From CAZZCN01 sp964652975 (lineage in GTDB: Bacteria; Bacillota; Clostridia; Saccharofermentanales; UBA5734), in assembly GCA_964652975.1 (NCBI GenBank), contig CAZZCN010000004.1, positions 20,430 through 84,429 on the forward strand: a DNA stretch of 64,000 bases, in the 5' to 3' direction. Positions 46,027 to 56,642 of this stretch are shown here, one piece after another; position 1 is the first letter of the stretch, and every line of letters starts with the position of its first letter. Below the pieces are notes generated by a model. That model saw nothing but the letters and a program-made list of their open reading frames with translations. It searched no databases and was not told the origin of the DNA. The position numbers were made by a program, and so were the translations under genes.

Positions 46027-46104
46027 CAGGATTTGAACCTGCGGTACTCGCAAAAGTACTTTCGATTTCGAATCGAACGCCTTAGACCACTCAGCCATCT
46101 CTCC
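46015..46104 (-). tRNA. tRNA-Ser (anticodon CGA), CCA encoded
   Basis: On the minus strand the gene reads GGAGAGA at the 5' acceptor strand and TCTCTCC-G-CCA at the 3' end. The D arm is TGGCTGAGTGG, the anticodon loop TTCGAAA within TTCGA/TCGAA stems gives CGA, the long variable arm AGTACTTTTGCGAGTACC is typical of serine tRNAs, and the T arm is GGTTCAAATCC. Length with CCA is 90. Confidence 0.95.
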
Positions 46105-46181
46105 GAGAAGAATACTACCATTGCACGATGTTCTTTGTCAATAGCAGATTTGGAACTTGAGTGGGTAGGGCAACGCAGGAA

Positions 46182-46712
46182 TTATAATCTGAAATGCTTC
46201 TTGTAGGCAGCCATGGCTGTTTTAATTGATGCCATTGCACCATCGCGGTCGAGTATCTCCTGGAGGCTGGTCTCGCGATGCTCGAGCTGCTTGTAGACAC
46301 TAAAGAAATGTACAATTTCATTGAATATATGAGGCGGGATGTCGTTCATGTTCTTGTAGATGTTCATTTGTGGATCCTGATACGGAATCGCAATGATTTT
46401 CTCATCAGTCTCATCTGTGTCAATCATGGTAATCATGCCAATCGGATAACAGTCTACCAAGGTCATAGGCTGTAATGGCTCAGTGCATAATACCAGTACA
46501 TCAATTGGATCTCCGTCACCGGCAAGCGTTCTGGGTATAAAGCCATAATTGGCAGGGTAGTGGGTGGATGTGTAAAGGATTCGGTCGAGTTTCAGCAGAC
46601 CGGTTGCCTTGTCAAGTTCGTATTTTTGCTTCCCGCCCTTTGAGATTTCAACTACCGCGGTAAAACTTTCAGGTGTGATTTTCGAATCAGATATGTCGTG
46701 CCAGATATTCAA
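46182..46712 (-). CDS. ppa: Inorganic pyrophosphatase (family I)
   Basis: The 176-residue enzyme has the family I pattern: EISKGGKQKYELDK, RILYTSTHYPANYGFIPRT, GDGDPIDVLVL and YKQLE. It hydrolyses PPi made in biosynthesis. The start is TTG 46712, whose T-T-G-A overlaps the stop of the upstream coiled-coil gene; AGGAGG lies inside that gene, so translation is coupled. Confidence 0.93.
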   Translation of the reverse strand: MNIWHDISDSKITPESFTAVVEISKGGKQKYELDKATGLLKLDRILYTSTHYPANYGFIPRTLAGDGDPIDVLVLCTEPLQPMTLVDCYPIGMITMIDTDETDEKIIAIPYQDPQMNIYKNMNDIPPHIFNEIVHFFSVYKQLEHRETSLQEILDRDGAMASIKTAMAAYKKHFRL

Positions 46713-48328
46713 ATTTTTTTCCTCCTAAAAAATGATAAACCTTTCTTTTTTTCTTCTTCTCTGATTCTTGCTTCCTCGAGTTCGTCAAATCCTGACTTTA
46801 TCTGGTCGGTGCTTGATTTGATTGCTTTTGCGGATTCTTCCATTGACTCAAGGAGAGTCTCGACACGGCTTGCTGTATTATCCTGGGTTTTAGCAATCTC
46901 TGATGACTGTGCATTTAGAAAGCTACTCATTGAAACTGATAGACTGTCTAGCAATTCCTTATTGCGCTGTGAGAATGAACTGGAGAACAAATCAATCTGG
47001 CTTTGCATAGAGTTAATATAAGTGTCAACGTTTTTCTGTGTTTTGTAAGTCTGCTCTTCGGCCTTCTGCGCTTCGATGAAAATCCCATCCAGCAATAATC
47101 GCAGCGTATTATTCTCTGTTTCCATGCTTTGGTTGAGTGTGGAGGCGGCCAGCTCGAAACGCTTGATATTAAGACTTATCTCGTTGTTATAATTGCTGCT
47201 TATCTCACCGAATTTGTTCATTGAATCTGCTATAAGGTGAACATCTTCTCCAAATTCCTGTTTTGACTTTTCGTAGCTCTTAAGTGAATCGGATGTGATG
47301 TTATGCAGCTGTTCGATTTTCTGCCTGTAGACATCGAGATTGGAAGTGGCGATATCAAGATATTTTTTGGAGTCGGTAATAGTGGCAGCCGTCTCATGAA
47401 TGCTCTGTATTAATGGCTCCAGGTGATAAGTCAGCTCAGAAGAAAGTGCCGATGAAAAATTTACAGCCAGTTCCTGCATACCATTCGATTCCCGCTGTGC
47501 AATATCCTGGCTTAATGCGATTATGGCATCGGTAGCCCTTTTGATAGAGGGTGCAACAGAGTCAAGAAGAGTTTTCTCTACGCTTTCAGATACAGCTGTT
47601 GTAAGCCCGTCCATCACAAATCTGTCAATTTTCTCAGTCAGTTTCTCAACTGTTTTGGACATGTCCCTGTCATACTCCAGAAACTGGTCAATTAAAAGCG
47701 ATAATCCGCTGTTCTCTGAAAAAACCGGCAGTTTAAGCCTCAATGTGCGATTCAGCACCTGAAGGGCCGCTTCGGCTTTGGAAGTGTTCTGCATTTTCTC
47801 CAAAAACGTGAAAGGTGCAAAAAACAAAGCGAGTGCAACGGGAATCAGAGATATGAAAAGTGCCGACGAAAGAGAAAAATCAGTACTGAGAGCAACCAAC
47901 GCCCATATGACAAGACAGACGAAAAGCAGCACTCCGAAAAAAAGATAGTTCAAATACCGGTAGCCTTTCAGCTTTTTATGGGTGTTTATATCGAATACTG
48001 TAGAAAGATTAAAAAAATCAGAGGGATTGGGAATCCATTTCTTATGATAAAAATCATTGCTTGCCGCAAGCAAATCGTTATATGCCGCATTAAGCCTTGG
48101 TGTTGAGTGTTCAAAAATATCACTGATCAACGGCAGATTCTCAATATTGCACCCACGATATAATAAAATTGACTTCTCCATAGCAGCTGCTTTTCCGACA
48201 AACTTTCGAATTGTAAGCCTTGTTACCAGAAAATCCGTAAGAACCAATAAAAGGTATAAAATGCTCAGTGCGAAAACTGTGAAATAAAAATATGGTGGTA
48301 GTTGTGATATGATTTTTTCGATTATCAT
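46709..48328 (-). CDS. Membrane-anchored coiled-coil protein of unknown function
   Basis: The 539-residue protein has membrane helices at about residues 12-34, 127-148 and 153-175, then a tail of about 360 residues of Ser/Glu/Lys/Asn-rich heptad pattern ending in EEARIREEEKKKGLSFFRRKK. The plan (few helices near the start and a long cytoplasmic coiled coil) recalls ZorA/MotA-like or methyl-accepting scaffolds, but I see no MotA signature and no ZorB/MotB partner. It is coupled to ppa. Confidence 0.7.
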   Translation of the reverse strand: MIIEKIISQLPPYFYFTVFALSILYLLLVLTDFLVTRLTIRKFVGKAAAMEKSILLYRGCNIENLPLISDIFEHSTPRLNAAYNDLLAASNDFYHKKWIPNPSDFFNLSTVFDINTHKKLKGYRYLNYLFFGVLLFVCLVIWALVALSTDFSLSSALFISLIPVALALFFAPFTFLEKMQNTSKAEAALQVLNRTLRLKLPVFSENSGLSLLIDQFLEYDRDMSKTVEKLTEKIDRFVMDGLTTAVSESVEKTLLDSVAPSIKRATDAIIALSQDIAQRESNGMQELAVNFSSALSSELTYHLEPLIQSIHETAATITDSKKYLDIATSNLDVYRQKIEQLHNITSDSLKSYEKSKQEFGEDVHLIADSMNKFGEISSNYNNEISLNIKRFELAASTLNQSMETENNTLRLLLDGIFIEAQKAEEQTYKTQKNVDTYINSMQSQIDLFSSSFSQRNKELLDSLSVSMSSFLNAQSSEIAKTQDNTASRVETLLESMEESAKAIKSSTDQIKSGFDELEEARIREEEKKKGLSFFRRKKI

Positions 48329-48416
48329 AATTCTTATGTACCTCCTCGTTTATTTGTCTTGCAATTACTATTTAAAAACTATTGGATTAACTTGTTTAAT
48401 CATAGAGGCGATTCAA

Positions 48417-49406
48417 TCACAGAACTGATTTGAAAACGCTTGACACAACATTGCCAATCTCTGCCTTTACATTAGCGTCAGGTAGTTTATTCAAAAAGTC
48501 CAGGCTGGCCTTTACGTGCTTTCTGCAGATCTTATATGCCATCTCTACTCCGCCAAGAGATATGGCGGCATCTCGTATTTCCATCAGCATCATACTGTCG
48601 GGGTCATTTAAATAGTTTGCAACTTTCGATTTATATTCGCCGGACTTCTTGCATGCCAGTATAACAGGAAGGGTTATAATACCCTCGTGCAAGTCGTTCT
48701 TGGCCGGCTTGCCGGTTACTTTATAAGAGGACTCGATGTCGATAATGTCATCTAGTATCTGAAAAGCAATTCCGAAATTCTCTCCAAATCCTGCTGCTGC
48801 TTTTATCTGGGCTTCTGAAAGCTTTGAAATTGTTGCTCCAAAAACACTCGCCGCAACAAAAAGAGCCGCTGTCTTGCCCTTGATTCGAGAAAAATACTTT
48901 TCGGTCCCGGGTATCGTACCCCTTGCATAATACTGGTCTATCTCGCCGCTGCAAACTGATTCCATCGCCTGTGAAAGCATATTGAGAAGCTCGCTTTTAA
49001 TGGCGGTCTCGTCGTTGCTGGAGGAAAGAATCTGCAAGGATTTAACCAGCAGCCAGTCTCCGGTATAAATTGCCGTGTGCGTTCCATGCTTCTTAAAAGT
49101 GGTGTCAATCCCGCGTCTTTTGACCGAATTATCAATAGTATCATCATGTACCAGGGTTGCCATGTGCATGGTCTCAAGTGCTGCTGCTCCGGCTAGGGCC
49201 TGTCTGGAATCATAGCTTTCTCCGAGCATGGAAAAAAGAATTGTCAAAAGAGGACGTATCCTTTTGCCACCGCTGTTTAGCAGTCGCAATACTTCCTTGA
49301 CAATAAAAGGGTTACCTTTAGAAAGCTCTTTTTTGAGCAAATCTTCTAGTGATATTAGTTCATCTCTTGCTAAAGGAGATAGAAATGAGTCGTTTTTAGA
49401 AATCAT
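48417..49406 (-). CDS. Polyprenyl diphosphate synthase (heptaprenyl synthase large-subunit type)
   Basis: The 329-residue protein has the first Asp-rich motif in LVHDDTIDN, GGKRIRPLL at the substrate site, and the second Asp-rich motif FQILDDIIDIE. The first motif is DDxxD with Asn after it, as in long-chain synthases. It extends isoprenoid diphosphates for quinones or lipid carriers. The ribosome binding site is weak. Confidence 0.88.
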   Translation of the reverse strand: MISKNDSFLSPLARDELISLEDLLKKELSKGNPFIVKEVLRLLNSGGKRIRPLLTILFSMLGESYDSRQALAGAAALETMHMATLVHDDTIDNSVKRRGIDTTFKKHGTHTAIYTGDWLLVKSLQILSSSNDETAIKSELLNMLSQAMESVCSGEIDQYYARGTIPGTEKYFSRIKGKTAALFVAASVFGATISKLSEAQIKAAAGFGENFGIAFQILDDIIDIESSYKVTGKPAKNDLHEGIITLPVILACKKSGEYKSKVANYLNDPDSMMLMEIRDAAISLGGVEMAYKICRKHVKASLDFLNKLPDANVKAEIGNVVSSVFKSVL

Positions 49407-49486
49407 TTAAAAAACATCCGCCCGGTTCTTTTATTTTTATAGCAATCAGTAAAACAGAAATGTTCATTATTTACTTTACTGCTACA

Positions 49487-49627
49487 GGTTCAATCGCTTC
49501 GGCTAACGCTTCGTAATAAAAATCTGCATTAACTGCACTAATGGTTCAATCGCTTCGGCTAACACTTCGTAATAAAAATCTACATTAACTGCACTAATGG
49601 TTCAATCGCTTCGGCTAACACTTCGTA
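49487..49627. repeat. 56-bp tandem repeat upstream of the polyprenyl synthase
   Basis: Units start at 49487, 49543 and 49599 (partial). Each opens with GGTTCAATCGCTTCGGCTAA and ends CATTAACTGCACTAAT. The copies differ at very few positions, so the duplication is recent. It lies about 80 bases before the minus-strand start codon. Confidence 0.93.
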
Positions 49628-49937
49628 TTGAATATTTGCATTTTTCATCTCTCGTTACAATTTGTTTCTATTATATTTTATTGTATGCAAAAAGTAAAAT
49701 GATATATATCGAAAATATCACTGTTTTACCTAATAATTTGGACTTTACATAATAATGAGAATTTATTTAGCTTTTTCACTGCATGTTTTCTCGCTTTTAC
49801 GTCCTTGCCAATCCTTACCGAACTTTGCCTGTCTACAAATTATTTCGTTTTTATTATTGCGAATTTGGGATATAATGAAGCAGTGAATAGAAAAAACTGA
49901 CTTGCCAAGGCTTATAAACAAAAAGTGACTTAAGTGA

Positions 49938-50345
49938 CAAGCAAAACGACAACAAAAACGACAACCAAAAAAGACAACAAAGACAACAACAANNNNNNNN
50001 NNNNNNNNNNNNNNNNNNNNNNNNNNNNNNNNNNNNNNNNNNNNNNNNNNNNNNNNNNNNNNNNNNNNNNNNNNNNNNNNNNNNNNNNNNNNACAACAAA
50101 GACAACAACAAAAACGACAACAAAGACAACAACAAAAACGACAACAAAAACGACAACAAAAACGACAACAAAGACGACAACAAAAACGACAACAAAAACG
50201 ACAACAAAAGCGACAATAAAAACATAAACATAAACAAAAACGACAACAAAAACGACAACAAAAACGACAACAAAAACGACAACAAGACGACAACAAAAAC
50301 GACAACAAAAGCGACAATAAAAACATAAACAAAAACATAAACAAA
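49938..50345. repeat. 12-bp satellite array with 100-N gap (49993-50092)
   Basis: Units of AACAAAAACGAC and variants (AACAAAGAC, AACAAAAGCGAC) fill the space before the M24 peptidase. One unit near 50285 has lost a base, which shifts the coding phase. Frames through it would give KTTT or NDNNK repeats, or Leu/Cys repeats on the other strand; I regard none as a gene. Flanks of this gap share only about 19 bases. The true array length is unknown. Confidence 0.88.
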
Positions 50346-50379
50346 AACAAAATACAAAAGAACACAGGCGGAGGCGGAT

Positions 50380-51657
50380 ATGGCTATTGAACCTGCAAGA
50401 ACTGACAGAAATTATTTTTTGAACAATAGGGAATTGTTTTTTGGTAAATTAGAGGAGAACACCATTACAGTGCTTTTTTCCGGCACATCCAAAAAGAAAT
50501 CCGCCGATCAATATTTTCCGTTTTTTGCCAACAGAAATTTCTTTTACCTTACAGGAATAGAGCAGGAAGGATCTGTTCTTTTGATAAAAAAACAGGCCGG
50601 TAAAATACTGCGCATGATTCTTTTTATAAGAGCCTACGATGAATACGCCGAAAAATGGTACGGCAAGCGACTGACAAAAGACGAGGCGGGAATGATTTCG
50701 GGGATTTACGACATATCGTTTTCCGAGGGACTGGACGCGGTTCTCAAGACGATGCTTGATGGATGGGACGGTAGTATCTCGCTTGACAGGGATTCCATAA
50801 GCGATTCGGATGTGTGGCTTTTACGCGTTCTTGAGGATAATTATCCGCAGATTGAGATTACAAATATCTTTCCGGTCTTTTCTAAACTGAGGATGATAAA
50901 GAGCGACTACGAGATAGGATTAATTAAAAAAGCGGTTGATATCACTGATGTTGCCATCAAGAAAATTTACGAGACAGCCAGAGTAGGAATGGCAGAATAC
51001 GAACTTGCGGCCGAGTTTTCAGGCGTGCTCGCCAGAAATGGGTTCGGGGCACCTTCATTTGATTCGATTGTAGCAACCGGCGATAATTTCAAATATCTTC
51101 ATTATCCACAGTTGGGCTCTGTTATTAAGAGCGGCGACATGCTGCTGCTTGACGTGGGTGCAGTATGCAACGGTCTGTGCAGTGATATTTCAAGGGCGTT
51201 CCCGATTGACGGAAGGTTTTCTGCCAGGCAGCTTGAAATATACAATATAGTGCTGACATGCCAGAAGAAGGCTTTTAGTATGATAAAGCCCGGTGTTTTT
51301 ATAAAAGATATAAATCTCCAATGCAAAAAAATTGCAGCAGACATGCTGATAGATCTGAAAATCCTCTACAATAGTGAAGATGTTGATAGATATTACTGGC
51401 ATAATGTGTCCCATCATCTGGGACTAGATGTCCACGATATCTGCAGCAGGGACGTTGTGCTCGAAAAGGGAATGGTGATTACCGTTGAGCCGGGAGTTTA
51501 CGTGCCGGAACACGGCGTCGGACTTCGGATTGAGGATGATGTACTTGTTACAGAGGACGGATGCGAAGTTCTCTCGAAAGATATTGTGCGTGAGCCAGGC
51601 GAGATAGAAGCGCTTGTTATGTCATACAGAGCAGGTGAGGTACAGTCAATTGGATAA
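50380..51657 (+). CDS. pepP: M24 family Xaa-Pro aminopeptidase
   Basis: The 425-residue protein has an AMP_N domain (RNYFLNNRELFFGKL, FFANRNFFYLTGIE) and a pita-bread M24 domain. Metal ligands appear in LLLDVGAVCNGLCSDISRAF (Asp pair), HNVSHHLGLDVHD (His), VTVEPG-type ITVEPGVYVPE (Glu) and GLRIEDDV (Glu). It removes N-terminal residues before proline. Start ATG 50380 follows GGCGGAGGCGG. Confidence 0.93.
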   Translation: MAIEPARTDRNYFLNNRELFFGKLEENTITVLFSGTSKKKSADQYFPFFANRNFFYLTGIEQEGSVLLIKKQAGKILRMILFIRAYDEYAEKWYGKRLTKDEAGMISGIYDISFSEGLDAVLKTMLDGWDGSISLDRDSISDSDVWLLRVLEDNYPQIEITNIFPVFSKLRMIKSDYEIGLIKKAVDITDVAIKKIYETARVGMAEYELAAEFSGVLARNGFGAPSFDSIVATGDNFKYLHYPQLGSVIKSGDMLLLDVGAVCNGLCSDISRAFPIDGRFSARQLEIYNIVLTCQKKAFSMIKPGVFIKDINLQCKKIAADMLIDLKILYNSEDVDRYYWHNVSHHLGLDVHDICSRDVVLEKGMVITVEPGVYVPEHGVGLRIEDDVLVTEDGCEVLSKDIVREPGEIEALVMSYRAGEVQSIG

Positions 51658-51961
51658 GACAATGATGGAATATGTGAACAGCAAAATAATAGCCGATGCA
51701 TCCGAGAAAATTCTTGGCGAAGAAGAGCGAGTCATAGGCAGAGACGCCGTCATGAACATCGTCGGAAGGGATTTTGTCATATACTGCGGCGGCAGGGAGA
51801 TTTTCCGAGAGCCGCACAAGCAAATCGAGGCCTACAGGATGCAGAGCGGAAACGGACTGGAGTTTGTGTGCTCCGGAGGGATTTTTGGCAAAAAGAAGAT
51901 AGTGAGGGTGCATTTTGTTCAAGATGTTAAGACACCCCCCTGGCATAATCAAACCAGGTAG
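51650..51961 (+). CDS. Small protein of unknown function, coupled to pepP
   Basis: The frame overlaps the pepP stop by eight bases when started at TTG 51650 (AGGTGAGG nine bases upstream); ATG 51662 is the alternative. About 100 residues, soluble, beta-rich (DAVMNIVGRDFVIYCGGREIF, GLEFVCSGGIFGKKKIVRVHF). The pattern resembles small conserved YabP/YqfC-like beta proteins, but the match is too weak to name. Confidence 0.6.
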   Translation: MDKTMMEYVNSKIIADASEKILGEEERVIGRDAVMNIVGRDFVIYCGGREIFREPHKQIEAYRMQSGNGLEFVCSGGIFGKKKIVRVHFVQDVKTPPWHNQTR

Positions 51962-51963
51962 CG

Positions 51964-53211
51964 TTAAATGAATCTCTTGCCCGAGTTGTCAAAATAGTCC
52001 TGTTGAAGGGATTCGGCGAAAGCAAGCAAATCGCTGATACTTTTGTTAGTGGACAAAAATTCGTAATATTTGACTATGGTGTTGAATGACTGTGAGGTTT
52101 CGTCTATGTCGCAAATGTCTTTGAGCACTGACTTTAGGCCGTTTTGAGCGATCAATTCGCGGATTTGTGATGCAAATGGGTCGGCAGGATTTTCGAAAAA
52201 CATGGCAGCAGCAATGCCAGCTGCGGCATATAACGGGACAACCCCCTGTTCGTCACAAAACTTTAAGGCCCCGGCAAACCTGTCGGAAGAGGAGAGTTTT
52301 CTTTTGATATCGTTGCCAACGCGCGCAATGGTGTCTCCTAATGCTACATTGGAGAATCTTATCTGTAGATGTGAAATGTGGTCTACAAGCTGCTGCATTG
52401 GCATATCAAACTTCTTGGATAGTGAAAGGGCGGTCTCTGTCATGGCACGCTGGACCATTATTTTAATAGCAGGGTTGCCGGTGGCCTGCCAGATATATTC
52501 ATAACCCGCAAGGCTTCCCAGGTATGATGTCAGAGCATGTCCCATGTTGTGCACATAGAGTTTCCTCTTAATGTAAAATTCAAAAGGGGAGTAAGGGAAC
52601 AGATGCGGCACTTCTGGAATATCACCTTTGAATGCTGTCTTGTCGACAGGTAGTTCGCAATAACTCTCTACGCATACTCTCAAGACATTGGATTCCTTTT
52701 GCTCCTGTGTCATTACCGGAACCATTCGACCTATCGATGCTTCTACAAGGCCGACATGATTCTCAAAATATATTGCCTCATCGGCATTAAAATGTTCTAA
52801 CAACATTTTGTGAAGCAGCTTGTCAGCGTCTATCAAGTTCTCGCATATGATTATATTCAAAGGTGCTGACACATTGTCAATCATACGTTTGCGTATTCCA
52901 TCGGCAAGCAGGGGAACGATTCTAGGCAGAATATTGACGCCAATGGCTGTCGCCATCATGTCGGCACCTGCGATTGCTGCTATAACAGCATCTTTGTCCC
53001 TGCCATCGACACCCTTTACGTTTTCAACCCAGATATCCAGGTTGGAATCCTTTGAAACCACAGTGACAGGATATCTGCCGCTATTATTAAGAGCGTCAAT
53101 GACCTCCATGTTGACATCTATAAAGCTAACTTCGTAACCGGCCTTTGAAAACAGTTGACCAATAAATCCCCTGCCGATATTTCCAGCTCCGTATTGTACG
53201 AATTTTTTCAT
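51964..53211 (-). CDS. mtlD: Mannitol-1-phosphate 5-dehydrogenase family
   Basis: The 415-residue protein has the NAD motif FVQYGAGNIGRGFIGQ at the very start, typical of MtlD, plus IICENLIDAD, FENHVGLVEASIGRMVP and KLYVHNMGHALTSYLG with the catalytic Lys/His area. It interconverts mannitol-1-phosphate and fructose-6-phosphate. It is some 30 residues longer than usual. No mannitol PTS gene is next to it. Start ATG 53211 follows AAAGGATATTG. Confidence 0.9.
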   Translation of the reverse strand: MKKFVQYGAGNIGRGFIGQLFSKAGYEVSFIDVNMEVIDALNNSGRYPVTVVSKDSNLDIWVENVKGVDGRDKDAVIAAIAGADMMATAIGVNILPRIVPLLADGIRKRMIDNVSAPLNIIICENLIDADKLLHKMLLEHFNADEAIYFENHVGLVEASIGRMVPVMTQEQKESNVLRVCVESYCELPVDKTAFKGDIPEVPHLFPYSPFEFYIKRKLYVHNMGHALTSYLGSLAGYEYIWQATGNPAIKIMVQRAMTETALSLSKKFDMPMQQLVDHISHLQIRFSNVALGDTIARVGNDIKRKLSSSDRFAGALKFCDEQGVVPLYAAAGIAAAMFFENPADPFASQIRELIAQNGLKSVLKDICDIDETSQSFNTIVKYYEFLSTNKSISDLLAFAESLQQDYFDNSGKRFI

Positions 53212-53239
53212 GATTGCAATATCCTTTTCTTTATTTATT

Positions 53240-53375
53240 ATATTGTTTTGCTTTTTTACTCACAGCCGAATATTTAAACATATCGTATTTGTCTGGGTCA
53301 AATTTCAAAAAATATCGGATTTGGCTGGACCGAATTTTCAAAACATAACGTTCTTGGCATGGCTGTGTTTTCACT
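53240..53375. repeat. Degenerate ~34-bp repeats between two sugar-enzyme genes
   Basis: Around 53280-53370 three imperfect units read ATCG(T/G)ATTTG(T/G)CTGG(G/A)(T/C)C(A/G)AATTT(T)CAAAA and a weaker third. They look like an old tandem array in the mtlD upstream region. Confidence 0.55.
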
Positions 53376-53504
53376 TTGAGACCATCATTAAGTTAATCTG
53401 TACAAAACATAGTATCTGTCAAATACCTTTTACAAAGATATATTATCATTAATAAGGAGCACAGACCATATATTTTAAGATGTAACAGCAAAAATTATGA
53501 AAAA

Positions 53505-54398
<894 letters not shown>

Positions 54399-55415
54399 AT
54401 GATTATTGTTATCAAGCCGGATGCGACCAAACAAGAATTGGATGATGTTATTCATTTTCTGGAATCCAATGGCCTTAAGACTCATTTGTCGGAAGGGACG
54501 CAGAGGACAATCGTTGGTGTTGTAGGGGATAAGACACGAATCGCAGATACTAATATGGCTTTGATGGCCGGAGTTGAAAAGATAGTTCCCATCATGGAAT
54601 CCTATAAGCTGGTTGCGAAGGTTTTCAAGCCTGAAGGCACAGTTTTAGATTTTGGAGACGGAGTTACTATCGGTGGCAACAAGCTTGCCATGATAGCAGG
54701 TCCGTGTGCTGTTGAAAACGAAGATCAGATATATGAAGTTGCAAAGGCCATTAAGAAGAGCAATGCGCAGTTTCTAAGAGGAGGAGCCTTTAAGCCAAGA
54801 ACATCTCCATATGCATTTCAAGGACTGGAGGTACAGGGACTTAAGTACATGAAAGCTGCCGCAGACAAGTATGGACTGAAAGTTGTAAGTGAAATAGTAT
54901 CCGAAAGCGATATAGACAAGTCTATAGAGTATATTGACGTTATTCAGATAGGTGCAAGAAATGCCCAGAATTTCAGGCTTTTGCGCGAGGTGGGCAAGAG
55001 CGGTAAAGCGGTTTTGCTCAAGCGGGGAATTGCACAGACAATAGACGAGTGGCTGGGATCCGCCGAGTATATAATGAGCGAGGGCAACTATAATATAATA
55101 CTATGCGAACGGGGAATCAGGACATTTGAGACAGCTACACGAAATACGCTTGATATAAGCGCCATACCTGTCCTTAAGTCCAAGACACATCTTCCGGTAA
55201 TAATCGATCCGAGCCATGCAGCCGGTCAGGTAAAATATATAGGTGCTTTATCCAAGGCTGCGATAGCAGCGGGTGCTGACGGATTGATTGTAGAAGTTCA
55301 CCCTAATCCCATTTGCGCAGTTTCCGATGCGCTTCAGCAACTAACACCCGACCAGTTTGCAGAACTATGCGAACAACTAAAGCTTATTGCCACGGCGATA
55401 GGAAGAGAATTTTGA
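54399..55415 (+). CDS. aroF: 3-deoxy-7-phosphoheptulonate (DAHP) synthase, type I-beta with N-terminal ferredoxin-like domain
   Basis: The 338-residue enzyme starts at ATG 54399 with GAAGG upstream. Residues 1-70 form the ferredoxin-like regulatory domain, and the barrel carries [40 protein letters not shown] and [10 protein letters not shown]. It condenses PEP and erythrose-4-phosphate, the first step to aromatic amino acids. It is followed by tyrA in the same direction. Confidence 0.94.
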   Translation: MIIVIKPDATKQELDDVIHFLESNGLKTHLSEGTQRTIVGVVGDKTRIADTNMALMAGVEKIVPIMESYKLVAKVFKPEGTVLDFGDGVTIGGNKLAMIAGPCAVENEDQIYEVAKAIKKSNAQFLRGGAFKPRTSPYAFQGLEVQGLKYMKAAADKYGLKVVSEIVSESDIDKSIEYIDVIQIGARNAQNFRLLREVGKSGKAVLLKRGIAQTIDEWLGSAEYIMSEGNYNIILCERGIRTFETATRNTLDISAIPVLKSKTHLPVIIDPSHAAGQVKYIGALSKAAIAAGADGLIVEVHPNPICAVSDALQQLTPDQFAELCEQLKLIATAIGREF

Positions 55416-55477
55416 TGCAAGTGGATACACCGCAGATATAAGATACTGATAGCAAGTGTTATATGGAGAGAGGTTTC

Positions 55478-56575
55478 ATGCAGGAAAGCGAAATAGCAGA
55501 TATGAGAATCGGCATTATAGGTCTGGGGCTTATTGGTGGATCGATTGCCAAGGCCTTGACTTTGCGAGCGAAGATAAGGAATATCCATGCTGTTGATTAT
55601 AATGAACAGTCTCTTGATATGGCATGCAATGATAGGAGTATAAAGTCCTGTTCAAATGGAATAAGAAGCGTTAAGGACTGTGATGTTGTGTTTCTTTGTG
55701 TGCCACCTGGTAGCATACCGTCGATTCTTGATGAGATGGCTACCTTTTACACAGGAATAATAACGGATGTCGGAAGCACGAAAGCGAAGATTTGTGAATT
55801 TGCTGCCACAGCTCATGAAGAAATGCGATTTGTAGGAGCACATCCGATGGCAGGCTCAGAGAGAGTCGGATATGAAGCTTCAAGCGAGAGTCTGTTCGAG
55901 AATGCACCATATATTTTCTGCAGGGATGAGCATTCACGAAATGCAGATTTTGAAACTGTCAAGAAATTAGCGGTGTTGATGGGTGCGGTTCCCATTGAGA
56001 TGACCCCTGAGAAACACGACATATCAGTGGGGTTGATATCTCATCTGCCACATATCATTGCATATTCGCTCGTCAGCCTTGTCAGCTCCAAGGATGATGA
56101 GACATTAAGAAATATAGCTGCGGGAGGATTCCGTGATATTACAAGAATCGCTTCATCAGACCCGGATTTATGGACAGACATAATCTGCGAATCAGGTGTT
56201 ACAATGACTTCGCTTATTGATCAATATATTGAGGTTCTGACTAGAATATCCGCTTCTCTTTGTAAGAATGAGAAGGGTGAATTGCATTCGATTTTCCAAC
56301 AGGCTAAGGAGTTCAGGGATGATATCACACGCCATTCCATTAGAAAGGGCAGTACCGTTCAGATATGGGTGGAAGTTGATGACAAGCCCGGCATGATAGG
56401 CAAAATAGCGGTGTTGTTCGGCGATAACAAGATAAACATCAAGAACATCAACATACAGGACAACAGAGAATACGAGGGCGGTTCAATGCGGATAACCCTA
56501 ACCGGAATAGAGGACGCGCACCTTGGAGCGAAACTGCTAGACAGGGAGCAACTTAAGTACAGGATTGTTAGTTGA
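55478..56575 (+). CDS. tyrA: Prephenate dehydrogenase with ACT domain
   Basis: From ATG 55478 (GGAGAG upstream) the protein is 365 residues. It has the NAD motif GIIGLGLIGGSIAKAL, GAHPMAGSERVGYE and SHLPHIIAYSL, then a C-terminal ACT domain (about residues 290-365, VEVDDKPGMIGKIAVLF) that probably senses tyrosine. It makes 4-hydroxyphenylpyruvate. Located 62 bases after aroF in one operon. Confidence 0.94.
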   Translation: MQESEIADMRIGIIGLGLIGGSIAKALTLRAKIRNIHAVDYNEQSLDMACNDRSIKSCSNGIRSVKDCDVVFLCVPPGSIPSILDEMATFYTGIITDVGSTKAKICEFAATAHEEMRFVGAHPMAGSERVGYEASSESLFENAPYIFCRDEHSRNADFETVKKLAVLMGAVPIEMTPEKHDISVGLISHLPHIIAYSLVSLVSSKDDETLRNIAAGGFRDITRIASSDPDLWTDIICESGVTMTSLIDQYIEVLTRISASLCKNEKGELHSIFQQAKEFRDDITRHSIRKGSTVQIWVEVDDKPGMIGKIAVLFGDNKINIKNINIQDNREYEGGSMRITLTGIEDAHLGAKLLDREQLKYRIVS

Positions 56576-56642
56576 CTAATACGTCAATATTGGTTATATT
56601 TTACATATGAATAGTCAGGTTGAATATCGATATTCATACAGA

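Noticed and set aside
46709..48328. ZorA of a Zorya anti-phage system
   Set aside because: No MotA signature, no ZorB with an OmpA-like domain and no helicase or nuclease partner; neighbours are ppa and a prenyl synthase.
49487..49627. Possible CRISPR array
   Set aside because: Unit of 56 bases is repeated whole, with no variable spacer.
49763..50365. Minus-strand ORF with long Leu/Ser/Cys/Phe repeats, and plus-strand KTTT repeats
   Set aside because: All are translations of the 12-bp satellite, across a gap, with no ribosome binding site; the repeat lacks stops in several frames by its composition.
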